Positions 17,569-25,835 are shown, numbered from the stretch's first letter. The stretch: DNA of 29,990 bases from an uncultured Bacilli bacterium (GCA_904502205.1 CAJGDR010000003.1:1-29990); one strand, 5' to 3'. Translations and numbers: made by a program. The notes: a model not told the origin generated them from the letters alone.

Positions 17569-19722
17569 CTATCTTTTCTTTCTTATTAATAATAATGCTG
17601 CTGCCGCCATCATTGGAAGGATTGACACAAATCCAACCGGACATTTCGCAGGTGTAGTTGAAGTATCTTTATCAGGTTCTTTGTATTCTTCATCAATTTC
17701 ACCACAAGAACATACACCATCTACAAATTTGTGTTTATGAACTGGAGCTTCTTCAGTTACATTAACCGCTGGAAGTTCTAATTCTCTTTCCATATCTGTA
17801 TCACTAACGACAACTTTTAATTGAGTTAAACCTTCAATTAATGTTTCGAATTCGTATTCATAAATTCCATTTTCTACTTCTAACATATCGAATGTAGTAG
17901 TATATTTACCTTCATTATAACGTACTTTAACTTGTACAGTTAATGGTAATTCTAAATCAGATGTAACAGATACACGAACTTTGATTGTATCTCCTACTTG
18001 ATAAGCTTTTTCTTCAAACTCTAAAAGTTCAATTTTTGCGCCTTCATTTACAACAGCTTTGCTGAAATCAATTTTAACATATTGATCAATTGGATTATTA
18101 TCATTGTCATATATTCTTAAAACAAAGTCATAATTTGAAACACTATAGTCAGTTAATTGATTATATTGTTGAAGTGCACCAGTTCCTAATTTATTAAAAA
18201 TCTTTTGAACTACAACACCTTCAGCTTTAAAGTCAACTGGTTGTCCTTTTGGAATAGCATATAAAACATATCCATTAGCGTTCTTAACTTCATTGAAACT
18301 CATATAGTATTTGTTTCCTAATTTGATTAAATCAATTTCAGGAACTTCAGTAATTGGTTTTACTTCTTCGTATGATGGAAGTAATGCTCCATTACGCCAA
18401 GCTTTAATAAGAAGACTATTAGCACTTCCCATATTACCTGTTGATTGTTTTAAATATTTGTATGAGAATAATACAAATCCATCAACTTCAGTATAACGAT
18501 TTTCTTTTACAAATTTAAATTGGTTATCTACTTCATATGCAGAACCAAATGAATCACTAGCACTTTCTGGAATCTTGTAATATCCAGTACCAATATATAA
18601 TTTAACTTTAGTTGGTGCACAAATTTTTGACCACCATCTAACAATTTCTTTATATGTTCCATCAAGTGATGAATATGCTTGTGGAAGAATATAGTCTAAC
18701 CATTCTTCTTCAACCCATTTTTTTGTGTCAGCATATAGTGTATTATATGTGCTATAGCTTCCACAAATTACATCCATACCACCTTCTTGACCACGTCCGT
18801 CAGGACATCTTTCAGCAGATGGTGCCCATACAGGTGCTGGAGAAATACCAAACGCTGTATATTGATCTGGGTTTTTTTCATTGTAAGCCGCAACAACATC
18901 ACTTACAGATTTAACCATTCTATCTACATTATTACGACGCCAATCAGCTACGCCTAATGTTCCACCATTTTGTTTATAAGCATTGTAATCTTGAGAATCA
19001 TATTTAGATTCAATACCACCTGATGGATAGAAATAGTCATCAAAGTGTACACCATCAACATTATATTTTTCAATAAGTTCAGCAATAGTATTTGTTACAT
19101 GATTGATAGTAGCTTCTTTTGCTGGATTTAAAACCATTTGTCCTTCAGCACCAAGAACTACTGTTGATAAAAATTCTTCATCATCTTTAATGTTTAATGG
19201 ATTATTAATGTCTGGATATAAGTTTTGAGCTTGAGCTCTTAAACTAAATTTAATTTCATTAATTTTATCTTCACCATCACTGAAGTTTGCAACTCTAGAT
19301 GCTGTTACACGGTATGGATTTAACCATGCATGGAATTCAATTCCTCTTGAGTGACATTCTTCAATAAACCAAGAAAGCATATCCCATCCTGGATTAACAC
19401 CATGTTGATAGAAATATTGGCTCCATGGATTGTATTCTGATTCATAGAATGCATCATTTGAAGGTCTTACTTGGAAGAAAATTGCATTAATTCCATAAGA
19501 CTCAGCTTTACTTAAAATATCTAATAATTCTTTTTTATAGTCATTAATTGCTTTTTCATTTGTGCCATTTTGTCTAACAATATCAAGGTTAGATACTGTT
19601 GAAACCCAGACACCTCTTAATTCTTCTAAACTGTCATCAATGACTAACGCATTAACATTTGGCGTTTTTACGAAAAACATTAACGTAAAAACAAGCAACA
19701 CTGCCGTTACGATTTTTTTCAT
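17569..19722 (-). CDS. Secreted GHL10-family glycosidase-like protein with CxCG motif and C-terminal sorting tail
   Basis: This 717-aa protein has a signal peptide (cleavage likely after NVNA, residue 25). Its GHL10 domain spans about 33-440: LRGVWVSTVSNLD (35), FFQVRPSNDAFYESEYNPW (82), EFHAWLNPYRVT (129), GVHFDDYFYP with D228-D229, and WRRNNVDRMV (261). Beta-sandwich regions follow: about 460-560 is FN3-like, and about 565-655 is Ig-like with IKVRVSVTSDLELPLTVQVK. An HKHKFVDGVCSCGEID motif starts at 662. The tail has C694 in KCPVGFVSILP, then a hydrophobic helix and terminal RKKR, like a surface-sorting signal. The ATG is one base after the M19 dipeptidase stop. Expected to act on a surface or environmental polysaccharide; substrate unproven. 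Confidence 0.85.
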   Translation of the reverse strand: MKKIVTAVLLVFTLMFFVKTPNVNALVIDDSLEELRGVWVSTVSNLDIVRQNGTNEKAINDYKKELLDILSKAESYGINAIFFQVRPSNDAFYESEYNPWSQYFYQHGVNPGWDMLSWFIEECHSRGIEFHAWLNPYRVTASRVANFSDGEDKINEIKFSLRAQAQNLYPDINNPLNIKDDEEFLSTVVLGAEGQMVLNPAKEATINHVTNTIAELIEKYNVDGVHFDDYFYPSGGIESKYDSQDYNAYKQNGGTLGVADWRRNNVDRMVKSVSDVVAAYNEKNPDQYTAFGISPAPVWAPSAERCPDGRGQEGGMDVICGSYSTYNTLYADTKKWVEEEWLDYILPQAYSSLDGTYKEIVRWWSKICAPTKVKLYIGTGYYKIPESASDSFGSAYEVDNQFKFVKENRYTEVDGFVLFSYKYLKQSTGNMGSANSLLIKAWRNGALLPSYEEVKPITEVPEIDLIKLGNKYYMSFNEVKNANGYVLYAIPKGQPVDFKAEGVVVQKIFNKLGTGALQQYNQLTDYSVSNYDFVLRIYDNDNNPIDQYVKIDFSKAVVNEGAKIELLEFEEKAYQVGDTIKVRVSVTSDLELPLTVQVKVRYNEGKYTTTFDMLEVENGIYEYEFETLIEGLTQLKVVVSDTDMERELELPAVNVTEEAPVHKHKFVDGVCSCGEIDEEYKEPDKDTSTTPAKCPVGFVSILPMMAAAALLLIRKKR

Positions 19723-19723
19723 T

Positions 19724-20593
19724 TTAATTTCCTACCCTTCTTTTTAAATTCTCGTAATTTTTGTGAGTTATTTTTTCAACATCTTCTTTGTTAAAACCAT
19801 TATTTAAAAGAGCTTCTTCTATTTTTGAACAATCAGCATGTGTTTGTAAATCATCTAAGTTCGAATTTGGAAAATCAGATAAATAGTTCATCATATCAAG
19901 TCCTAGCATTACTCTATCAATTCCCATAATATTAACTAAATATTTGATTTGTTTTACTAAACCATTAATATTTTGATCAGCTTTGTTTTTTGATACAAAG
20001 TTACGTGCAGCAACGCAGCCAATCATTCCACCAGCATCACGAAGAGCTTCAAGTTGTTCATCTTTTAAGTTTCTAATATGATCAGATAAACTATAAGCAT
20101 TAGAGTGTGATGCAATTAATATTTTAGGTTGTTCTTTTAAAACTTCATAGAAACTTTTTTCATTTAGATGTGATACATCAATAATCATATTATGATCATT
20201 CATGTATTTAATAAATTCTTTTCCTAAATCTGTTAAGCCTCTATCACTGTTTCCTCTAACACCTGTTGCAAGATGATTTTCTTCGTTCCAAGTTAAACTA
20301 GCGTGACGTATTCCCATATTATATAAAACATCAAGTGTTTTTAAATCAGGAACATTTCTTAATCCTTCTAAACCTTTTATGACATCAAAGTCATTTTCAT
20401 AATTTTTAAATTTTTCAATAGCTTTTTTGTATGCAGAAACTACATCAAAGTCTTCATCTGAGTAGACTACCCAAATACCACCAACAACACCACCTTTAGT
20501 TAAATCATCTAGGTGATATGTTTTAAATGGATCTTCAACATTCTTAAAAGCTAAGTTATAAAATATATCACTATGTGTATCGTATATTGGCAT
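19724..20593 (-). CDS. M19-family (renal-dipeptidase-type) zinc dipeptidase, cytosolic
   Basis: This 289-aa protein carries the metal-site motifs of peptidase family M19 in order: DTHSD near the N-terminus, GLEG (about 69-72), DVSHLNE (about 139), ASHSN (about 161) and GLDMM (about 231, replacing the usual GLDFDG). There is no signal peptide. Members cleave dipeptides, often with a D-amino acid at the C-terminal position, which suits peptidoglycan-derived peptides. It is the first gene of an operon with two GHL10 proteins, has a strong promoter and an AAAGGAAG site, and is somewhat shorter than mammalian and many bacterial relatives (310-370 aa). The family call is secure; the link to peptidoglycan is inferred from the neighbours. 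Confidence 0.88.
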   Translation of the reverse strand: MPIYDTHSDIFYNLAFKNVEDPFKTYHLDDLTKGGVVGGIWVVYSDEDFDVVSAYKKAIEKFKNYENDFDVIKGLEGLRNVPDLKTLDVLYNMGIRHASLTWNEENHLATGVRGNSDRGLTDLGKEFIKYMNDHNMIIDVSHLNEKSFYEVLKEQPKILIASHSNAYSLSDHIRNLKDEQLEALRDAGGMIGCVAARNFVSKNKADQNINGLVKQIKYLVNIMGIDRVMLGLDMMNYLSDFPNSNLDDLQTHADCSKIEEALLNNGFNKEDVEKITHKNYENLKRRVGN

Positions 20594-20615
20594 GATATCT
20601 TCCTTTCTTTATATT

Positions 20616-20644
20616 AGTATATCACATATATAGTTTTTTTTCAA
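20616..20644 (-). promoter_or_regulatory. Sigma-A-type promoter of the M19-GHL10 operon
   Basis: On the minus strand, -35 TTGAAA (20644-20639), a 17-base spacer and -10 TATACT (20621-20616). The predicted start near 20609 gives a leader of only about 16 bases, with the AAAGGAAG ribosome binding site in it. It shares the 12-base run CTTGAAAAAAAA with the promoter at 16180-16208. Confidence 0.85.
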
Positions 20645-20661
20645 GAAGAAAAATACAAAAT

Positions 20662-20697
20662 AAAAAAGCCTTTAAAGATGATTATCTTTAAAGACTT
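20662..20697 (-). terminator. Intrinsic terminator after the 788-aa GHL10 gene
   Basis: The stem CTTTAAAGAT/ATCTTTAAAG (20670-20679 with 20684-20693) has a 4-base loop and can extend three further pairs past one mismatch. On the minus strand it is followed by a T run (20662-20667). It lies just past the stop at 20708. The opposite side is also T-rich, so it could work in both directions. Confidence 0.8.
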
Positions 20698-20707
20698 ATA
20701 TTTTTAT

Positions 20708-23074
20708 TTATTTACGTTTTTTGATAAGTAAAATTGCAAATGCTCCAATAAATGGTACAAGGTATACTGTTCCGAATTGACAATTACTATTTGGTTTTTT
20801 ACTATCATCTGGATCAGTAGTTGGATCATCAGTTGGATTATCTGTTGGGTCATCTGTTGGATCATCTGTTGGATCATCATTTAAATCTTCAACTAATTTT
20901 ACTTCTTTACTATAAACAACTACTTGATGTCTTCCATCATCAATTGTTAATTGTACAATAAAGTTTTCAGTTTCCATACCAAATGACTCAAATGTTACAA
21001 CAATCTTATCTTCAAGATATTTAATATCATTTACAGGTGTTCTGATTGCACCATCAATTCCTGCAAAACCTACTTTAACAGAGTAATTTAATGTATCTCC
21101 ATCAGCATCATAAGCATGTGGGAATGTAAATGTCAAAATACCATTAGCATCTAAAACATCTTCACCATTGTTAATTACAATTTCAACTGGTTCTGGTGCT
21201 TGGTTAACACTAACTTTATTAAAGTCAACTTTAACCGCATTAGATTGTGGAATGTAATTATCTGATACTACTTGAACATATACTTCTTGGTTTTCATTAC
21301 AAAGAATTGTAAACTCAACATTATTAGTAAATTTATAATCTTTAACAATTGAAATACGATTTCTTGTGTCATTTAAATCTAGTTGTTCGCCTTTATTAAT
21401 ACGATAAATTGCATACATACTAGCGTTATCAACTTTAGGGAAGCTAACATCATAAACGTTATTTCTACCAGTATCTTTAACTTTATAGTCACCAATAACT
21501 AAATTTGTAAAGTCCACATCATCTTTTGGAAGTGGAAGTACAGGGTGTGTTACCCAAAGTTGTCTAAAGTAATTACCTACACCAAATTTTTGTAAATCAT
21601 TTTGGAAGATATATAAATCACTATATGCATATACCGCAGAACCTTTGATTACATCAAATTGTTGATTGTAACGCATTTGATAAGTTACTTCGTTAGTATC
21701 ATTATATTCACTGCTTGATGAATGATATTTATAGATACCATGAGCAACATACATTTTAATTGGTTCTAAGTTTTCAGCTTCACGTTTTTCATTTGTATTT
21801 TCAACAATATTTGCCCACCAAGATACGATATCTGCATAAGGTACAATACGGTTAGCTAAATCATAATAAACTTGTGGACTAATCCAATCAACGTATCCAG
21901 CTTCTACCCAATATTTTGTATCTGCGAATAAATCATAGTTAGAACTATATGCACCACAATGTGTATTAGAACCACCAATAGCACCTTTATTACTACTATC
22001 TGAACAATTTTCAGAATTTGATTGCCATACTGCAGCAGGTTTTGAACCAAACTCAACATCTTTATTATATTGTGTATTTACTGAATCAACAAGTTCACGG
22101 ATTTTAGCCATTAAATTATTAAGACTTTTTCTTCTAAATTCACCAAGAGTAAGTCCAGCAGGTAAATTATATTTTTCTGGATTTTCTTGATAATCTTTAT
22201 AAGTTGGTAAGTCGTTCATAATATTAACGCCAGTTAAATTTTCTTTATATTGTGTTCCACCAGCAAATGCTAAATTTTGTTTTTGAGGATCAATTCCATC
22301 AGCACTTCTTGCATCTAAATAGAAATAGTCATCAAAGTGGAAACCATCAACATCATATTTAGTGATTAACTCACCAATTGTATTTAATAAGTGTTCATGA
22401 ACTGCAGGTTCAGCTGGGTTAAGAATTAACTTAGAATCATAATCACCCATTAAAACATATTCAGGATGTTGTTTTGCAAAATTCTTAGCACTTAAATTTC
22501 CAATAGCTTCAGCTTTTTTTGCAATTAATACATCATCAGAATAAGCAATTGCGTCATTGTCTGGGAATTGTTCTTGAACAGTAACACGGAATGCATTCAT
22601 CCAACATTGGAAATACATATCTCTTTCATGTGTAACTTCGATCATCCATTTAAGTGGATCCCAACCTGGATTAACACCGCGACCAACTAAGAATTCACTC
22701 CAGTCATTGTATTCTGATTCATAGAATGCGTCATTGTTTGGACGTACTTGGAAGAATATTGTATTCATATTATAACTTTCTAAAGTATCTAAAATATCTA
22801 AATAGAATGCTTTATATTCATTAATTGCAGCTTCAGTTGTTCCTTTTTGTTTTGGAACATCATTATTCCAAACAGTAGCAACCCAAGCACCACGCATTTC
22901 AGAAGAATCTACAACATATTCAACAGGAACTTTAACAGTATTACCTGTGTAATTATAATATACTTTACTACCGTTAATAACTACATCTTCTAAAGCTCCA
23001 GCTGAAGTTCCTTTAAAGCCCAATGTAACTACTAAACTTAAAGTAATAAGAATTGCTATAAGCGCTTTTTTCAT
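20708..23074 (-). CDS. Large secreted GHL10-family glycosidase-like protein with Asp/Pro/Thr linker and C-terminal sorting tail
   Basis: This 788-aa protein has a signal peptide (about 1-26). The GHL10 domain spans about 58-510: MRGAWVATVWNND (60), FFQVRPNNDAFYESEYNDW (107), FQCWMNAFRVT (155), GFHFDDYFY with D248-D249, and FRRKSLNNLMAKI (313). Compared with its paralogues the His of 'HAW' is replaced by Cys (QCWMN), and about 50 extra residues lie after the DD motif. FN3-like and cadherin-like sandwiches follow (about 520-620 and 630-728; the second has AYDADGDTLNYSV). A DDPT repeat linker (about 733-754) precedes C765 in NCQFGTVYLVP, a hydrophobic helix and a final KKRK. The stop of the PIG-L gene and this ATG share one base (TAATG). 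The RBS is GGAGGT. Confidence 0.85.
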   Translation of the reverse strand: MKKALIAILITLSLVVTLGFKGTSAGALEDVVINGSKVYYNYTGNTVKVPVEYVVDSSEMRGAWVATVWNNDVPKQKGTTEAAINEYKAFYLDILDTLESYNMNTIFFQVRPNNDAFYESEYNDWSEFLVGRGVNPGWDPLKWMIEVTHERDMYFQCWMNAFRVTVQEQFPDNDAIAYSDDVLIAKKAEAIGNLSAKNFAKQHPEYVLMGDYDSKLILNPAEPAVHEHLLNTIGELITKYDVDGFHFDDYFYLDARSADGIDPQKQNLAFAGGTQYKENLTGVNIMNDLPTYKDYQENPEKYNLPAGLTLGEFRRKSLNNLMAKIRELVDSVNTQYNKDVEFGSKPAAVWQSNSENCSDSSNKGAIGGSNTHCGAYSSNYDLFADTKYWVEAGYVDWISPQVYYDLANRIVPYADIVSWWANIVENTNEKREAENLEPIKMYVAHGIYKYHSSSSEYNDTNEVTYQMRYNQQFDVIKGSAVYAYSDLYIFQNDLQKFGVGNYFRQLWVTHPVLPLPKDDVDFTNLVIGDYKVKDTGRNNVYDVSFPKVDNASMYAIYRINKGEQLDLNDTRNRISIVKDYKFTNNVEFTILCNENQEVYVQVVSDNYIPQSNAVKVDFNKVSVNQAPEPVEIVINNGEDVLDANGILTFTFPHAYDADGDTLNYSVKVGFAGIDGAIRTPVNDIKYLEDKIVVTFESFGMETENFIVQLTIDDGRHQVVVYSKEVKLVEDLNDDPTDDPTDDPTDNPTDDPTTDPDDSKKPNSNCQFGTVYLVPFIGAFAILLIKKRK
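20821..20880 (-). repeat. Five 12-bp tandem repeats encoding an Asp-Asp-Pro-Thr linker
   Basis: Five near-identical 12-base units (TTGGATCATCTG on the + strand, two or fewer changes each) encode the DDPT linker between the last sandwich domain and the sorting tail of the 788-aa GHL10 protein. A degenerate sixth unit precedes it at 20809. The unit length keeps the frame, so copy number could vary by strand slippage without breaking the gene. Confidence 0.85.
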
Positions 23075-23766
23075 TATAAAATACCTCCTCTTTTAACCTT
23101 TTGACGAGGTTGAATATTAAATGTTTCAGCATACATTGTTTTGTTTAAACAACCTCTTACTCTTGCTAGTGATGTATAGTAATCAAAATATTTGAAATCT
23201 TTACTATTCATAACAAACCAATGTTTTTCTAAAGCTTTACACCAAAGGTCAAATCCTGGTGTAATGTCTTCATAAATATATGGGTCAAAGTCTAAATCAT
23301 CTTCCCAGTTTTCAGCGAAATACACTGGAGCATAATGGCGTTTACCTTTGATTTTGTCACATTCAACAACACTTGCTAAGAATTGTGCATCAGGTACAAT
23401 AAGATGAGTATTGTTATGGTCTTTATGCATTGTACTTTTCCAATGTGTAATAATTACATCAGGTCTAACTTCTCTAATGATGTTTGCAACTTCGTATCTA
23501 ACTTCTTCATTGTTTGGAAGTTCGCCATCTTGATATCTTAATACATATGCTTTACCATTCATCATTTCAGCAAATTCAGTAGCTTCTTTGATTTTTTGTT
23601 CTCTGTATTCAGCAACTGTTAAGTGTGCAGGATTACCACGTTCTCCAGCTGTTAAAGCTAAAGTATAGTTTTTTCCGCCTTGAACAGCATTAGTTGCCAT
23701 CACACCACCAGCAGTAAGTTCTGCATCACCAATGTGACCGCCAATGGCTAAAATAGTTTTGGCCAT
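23074..23766 (-). CDS. PIG-L/LmbE-type N-deacetylase family protein with variant active-site motif
   Basis: This 230-aa protein follows the PIG-L/LmbE fold (PF02585). The first metal motif reads IGGHIGDAE (H11, D14) instead of the classical AHPDDE, so the Asp that serves as general base in MshB-type enzymes is Gly13. The second motif is HKDH (114-117) with H108 and H121 close by, giving a plausible zinc site. Family members remove acetyl groups from GlcNAc-containing substrates. I recall the HIGD form as a recurring subfamily in Bacillota, so it may be a distinct but active class. There is no signal peptide. It lies one base after the acetyltransferase gene and overlaps the next GHL10 gene by one base. 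The RBS is AAAGGAAC. Confidence 0.8.
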   Translation of the reverse strand: MAKTILAIGGHIGDAELTAGGVMATNAVQGGKNYTLALTAGERGNPAHLTVAEYREQKIKEATEFAEMMNGKAYVLRYQDGELPNNEEVRYEVANIIREVRPDVIITHWKSTMHKDHNNTHLIVPDAQFLASVVECDKIKGKRHYAPVYFAENWEDDLDFDPYIYEDITPGFDLWCKALEKHWFVMNSKDFKYFDYYTSLARVRGCLNKTMYAETFNIQPRQKVKRGGIL

Positions 23767-23767
23767 G

Positions 23768-24754
23768 CTATTTAAGTTCCTTTCTTAAAATTCCAAATGT
23801 TTGGATAATATCGAATCCAGCTGCTAAATAAATATATCTAGCTTTGTTTTCAAGTCCTGTGAAGAATGTCATAAAACTTGAACCTTGATTTTTTGAATAT
23901 TCACAAAGTTTGCAGAATAATGCTTTACCAAGTCCACCACCACGTACATTAGGATCAACAGCGATTCCATCTAAGTGACCACGTCCAGTTGATTCAGTAT
24001 ACATTGGTCCAGTCCATCCTGCCATTCTATTGTTATCAGAAACGATTAAGAATGGTCTTGGTTCTTCTCTTTGCAAGTTATAACGAATTGATCTTGCAAA
24101 ACCTGGGTTGTCAATTACTTCACAGAATTCTTCAACACCATAGTGTTTTTCAGGATCGAATACTTCAATCTTTAATCCTTTTTCTTCGTTTTCTTTCATT
24201 TTAGCAAGTACATTTTCTGGCATTTCAAATTTAGCTAAATCTAAATGGAATGCATCAATTTGACCTTGCATATGATATCCATTATGAAGTAAGAAGAAAT
24301 ATTCAGGTGTGTTAACAGGAATAGCTGGAGCACCTGGATGGTTGTGATGATTTGTACCAGGGATATACCAAGGCCAGTTAACTGGGCTTAAGAATACTGA
24401 ACGTACAGCTGATTTTCCTTTTGATTTAATAAAAGCTTCAACATGATTTAAAAGACTTGTACCAACACCTTGTCTTCTAAATTCTTTTTTAACAACGATT
24501 GTATTAAAGTATCCTGCAGCATTAGGATTATCGATATCTTCATTACGTACAAATCCACATGCAAAACCAATTAGTAAATCGCCTTCGAATGCAACAAATG
24601 CTCCTTCTTCTTTAAAGTGTGGGTTTTTATAAAGGATTGATTCAAATCCTGCTTTATCAAATTGATAATAAAAATCTTTTTCGCTAACTACTTCGTTCCA
24701 TAAATTTAAAACGATATCACTATGTTCTGTTAAGTTAAATTGTTTAATTTGCAT
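23768..24754 (-). CDS. Tandem-GNAT N-acetyltransferase
   Basis: This 328-aa protein, counted from the ATG at 24754, carries two GNAT domains. The acetyl-CoA-binding loop of the first is RRQGVG (93-98); that of the second is RGGGLG (271-276), preceded by LDGIAVDPNVR. A His/Pro-rich loop, NHHNHPGAPAIP (135-146), joins the halves. The start is set by AAGGAGG 9 bases upstream; an earlier in-frame TTG at 24760 sits too close to that site. It overlaps the serine-hydrolase gene by 11 bases and is followed at once by the deacetylase gene. That pairing suggests acetyl-group handling on an amino sugar or peptide amine, but the acceptor cannot be read from the sequence. Confidence 0.82.
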   Translation of the reverse strand: MQIKQFNLTEHSDIVLNLWNEVVSEKDFYYQFDKAGFESILYKNPHFKEEGAFVAFEGDLLIGFACGFVRNEDIDNPNAAGYFNTIVVKKEFRRQGVGTSLLNHVEAFIKSKGKSAVRSVFLSPVNWPWYIPGTNHHNHPGAPAIPVNTPEYFFLLHNGYHMQGQIDAFHLDLAKFEMPENVLAKMKENEEKGLKIEVFDPEKHYGVEEFCEVIDNPGFARSIRYNLQREEPRPFLIVSDNNRMAGWTGPMYTESTGRGHLDGIAVDPNVRGGGLGKALFCKLCEYSKNQGSSFMTFFTGLENKARYIYLAAGFDIIQTFGILRKELK

Positions 24755-25835
24755 TTTCAATATCCTCCTTAATGCTTTCTAAGTTTGCAATTAAATAATT
24801 TGCGACCTTCGGTCTTAATTCCATATGTAAAATATTTTTTCTAGTTGGATGAACTCGATTTGTCAAAAGACAAAAGCCAACTTGATTGTCGCGATCGATC
24901 CAAACATTTGTGCCAGTAAAACCAGTATGTTCAATTGTATTAGTACTTGTAAGATCTCCACTTGAAGGATTATAGTCTTTGATAATCCATCCAACACTTC
25001 TTTGTTTTGGTAATACAGAAAGTCCTACTTGTTGTTTTACTAAAGGCGTATACATCATATCAATAATTTTTTTCGAAAATACTTTTGTATCTTTATGCAT
25101 TCCATCATTCAAAACCATTTGAATAAATTTAGCTACATCACTAACTGTTGAGAATAGTCCCGCATGTCCAGCAACACCACCTAATATATAAGCAGTTTCA
25201 TCATGAACTTTACCTCTGACAATTCCTTTAACAACTCTGTCACATCTTTCTTCAGTTGGGGCACAACGCAATGCATCTTCTGGATTATAACCAGTATCAA
25301 ACATTTCCATCTTATCAAAGATTTCTGTTTTCGCAAATTCGTCAAGTGTCATCCCACTAACAACTTCAACTATTCTTCCAAGTAATATAAAATTTAAATC
25401 AGAATAATTAATTAGTGTGTTAGTTTCTAGAATTTTTTCAGCATTCATTATTTGTTGCCATGCTTCTTCTTTTGATTCAATATTTGCTTGATCATTTAAA
25501 CACTCAACTAAACCAGATGTATGTGTTACTAAATTCCAAATAGTTAAATCTTTATGAATAAATTCTGGAATAAAATCTGATACTTTACTGAATAATCTTA
25601 CTTTTCCAGTTTCAATTAATTTTAAAATACAACTAGCAGTAGACATAACTTTTGAAACAGATGCCATATCATAGATAGTATCAAGACTATTTGCTTCTAC
25701 ATTAGGGTATAATGCTTTATTTCCAACATAGTTTGTATATATATGATTTTTAAATACTATTGCATAAGCAGCACCTGGAAAAGCACCAGTATCAACACCA
25801 CTTTGGATTAATTTTTCAAGTTCTTTTAGTTTCAT
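24744..25835 (-). CDS. Serine hydrolase, class C beta-lactamase fold (AmiE/YbbE-like), cytosolic
   Basis: This 363-aa protein has the three catalytic motifs of PF00144: S59-V-S-K62 (SxxK), Y144-S-D146 (the YxN-type position) and H303-T-G305 (KTG-type position). It ends with the motif LLTNRVHPTR (324-333), which I associate with the YbbE/AmiE branch. B. subtilis AmiE, encoded beside nagZ, is an N-acetylmuramyl-L-alanine amidase. With no signal peptide it would act in the cytosol, possibly on MurNAc-peptides. The true start is the ATG at 25835: the in-frame GTG at 25844 lies inside the AAGGTGA ribosome binding site. It is the first gene of the operon with GNAT, PIG-L and GHL10. The fold is sure; amidase activity is inference. 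Confidence 0.85.
   Translation of the reverse strand: MKLKELEKLIQSGVDTGAFPGAAYAIVFKNHIYTNYVGNKALYPNVEANSLDTIYDMASVSKVMSTASCILKLIETGKVRLFSKVSDFIPEFIHKDLTIWNLVTHTSGLVECLNDQANIESKEEAWQQIMNAEKILETNTLINYSDLNFILLGRIVEVVSGMTLDEFAKTEIFDKMEMFDTGYNPEDALRCAPTEERCDRVVKGIVRGKVHDETAYILGGVAGHAGLFSTVSDVAKFIQMVLNDGMHKDTKVFSKKIIDMMYTPLVKQQVGLSVLPKQRSVGWIIKDYNPSSGDLTSTNTIEHTGFTGTNVWIDRDNQVGFCLLTNRVHPTRKNILHMELRPKVANYLIANLESIKEDIENAN

Noticed and set aside
18654..18914. 86-codon plus-strand frame inside the GHL10 gene
   Set aside because: Antisense shadow of a conserved catalytic domain; no recognisable protein features.
20809..20880. Possible CRISPR-like array
   Set aside because: Units are contiguous 12-mers without spacers and encode a regular protein linker.
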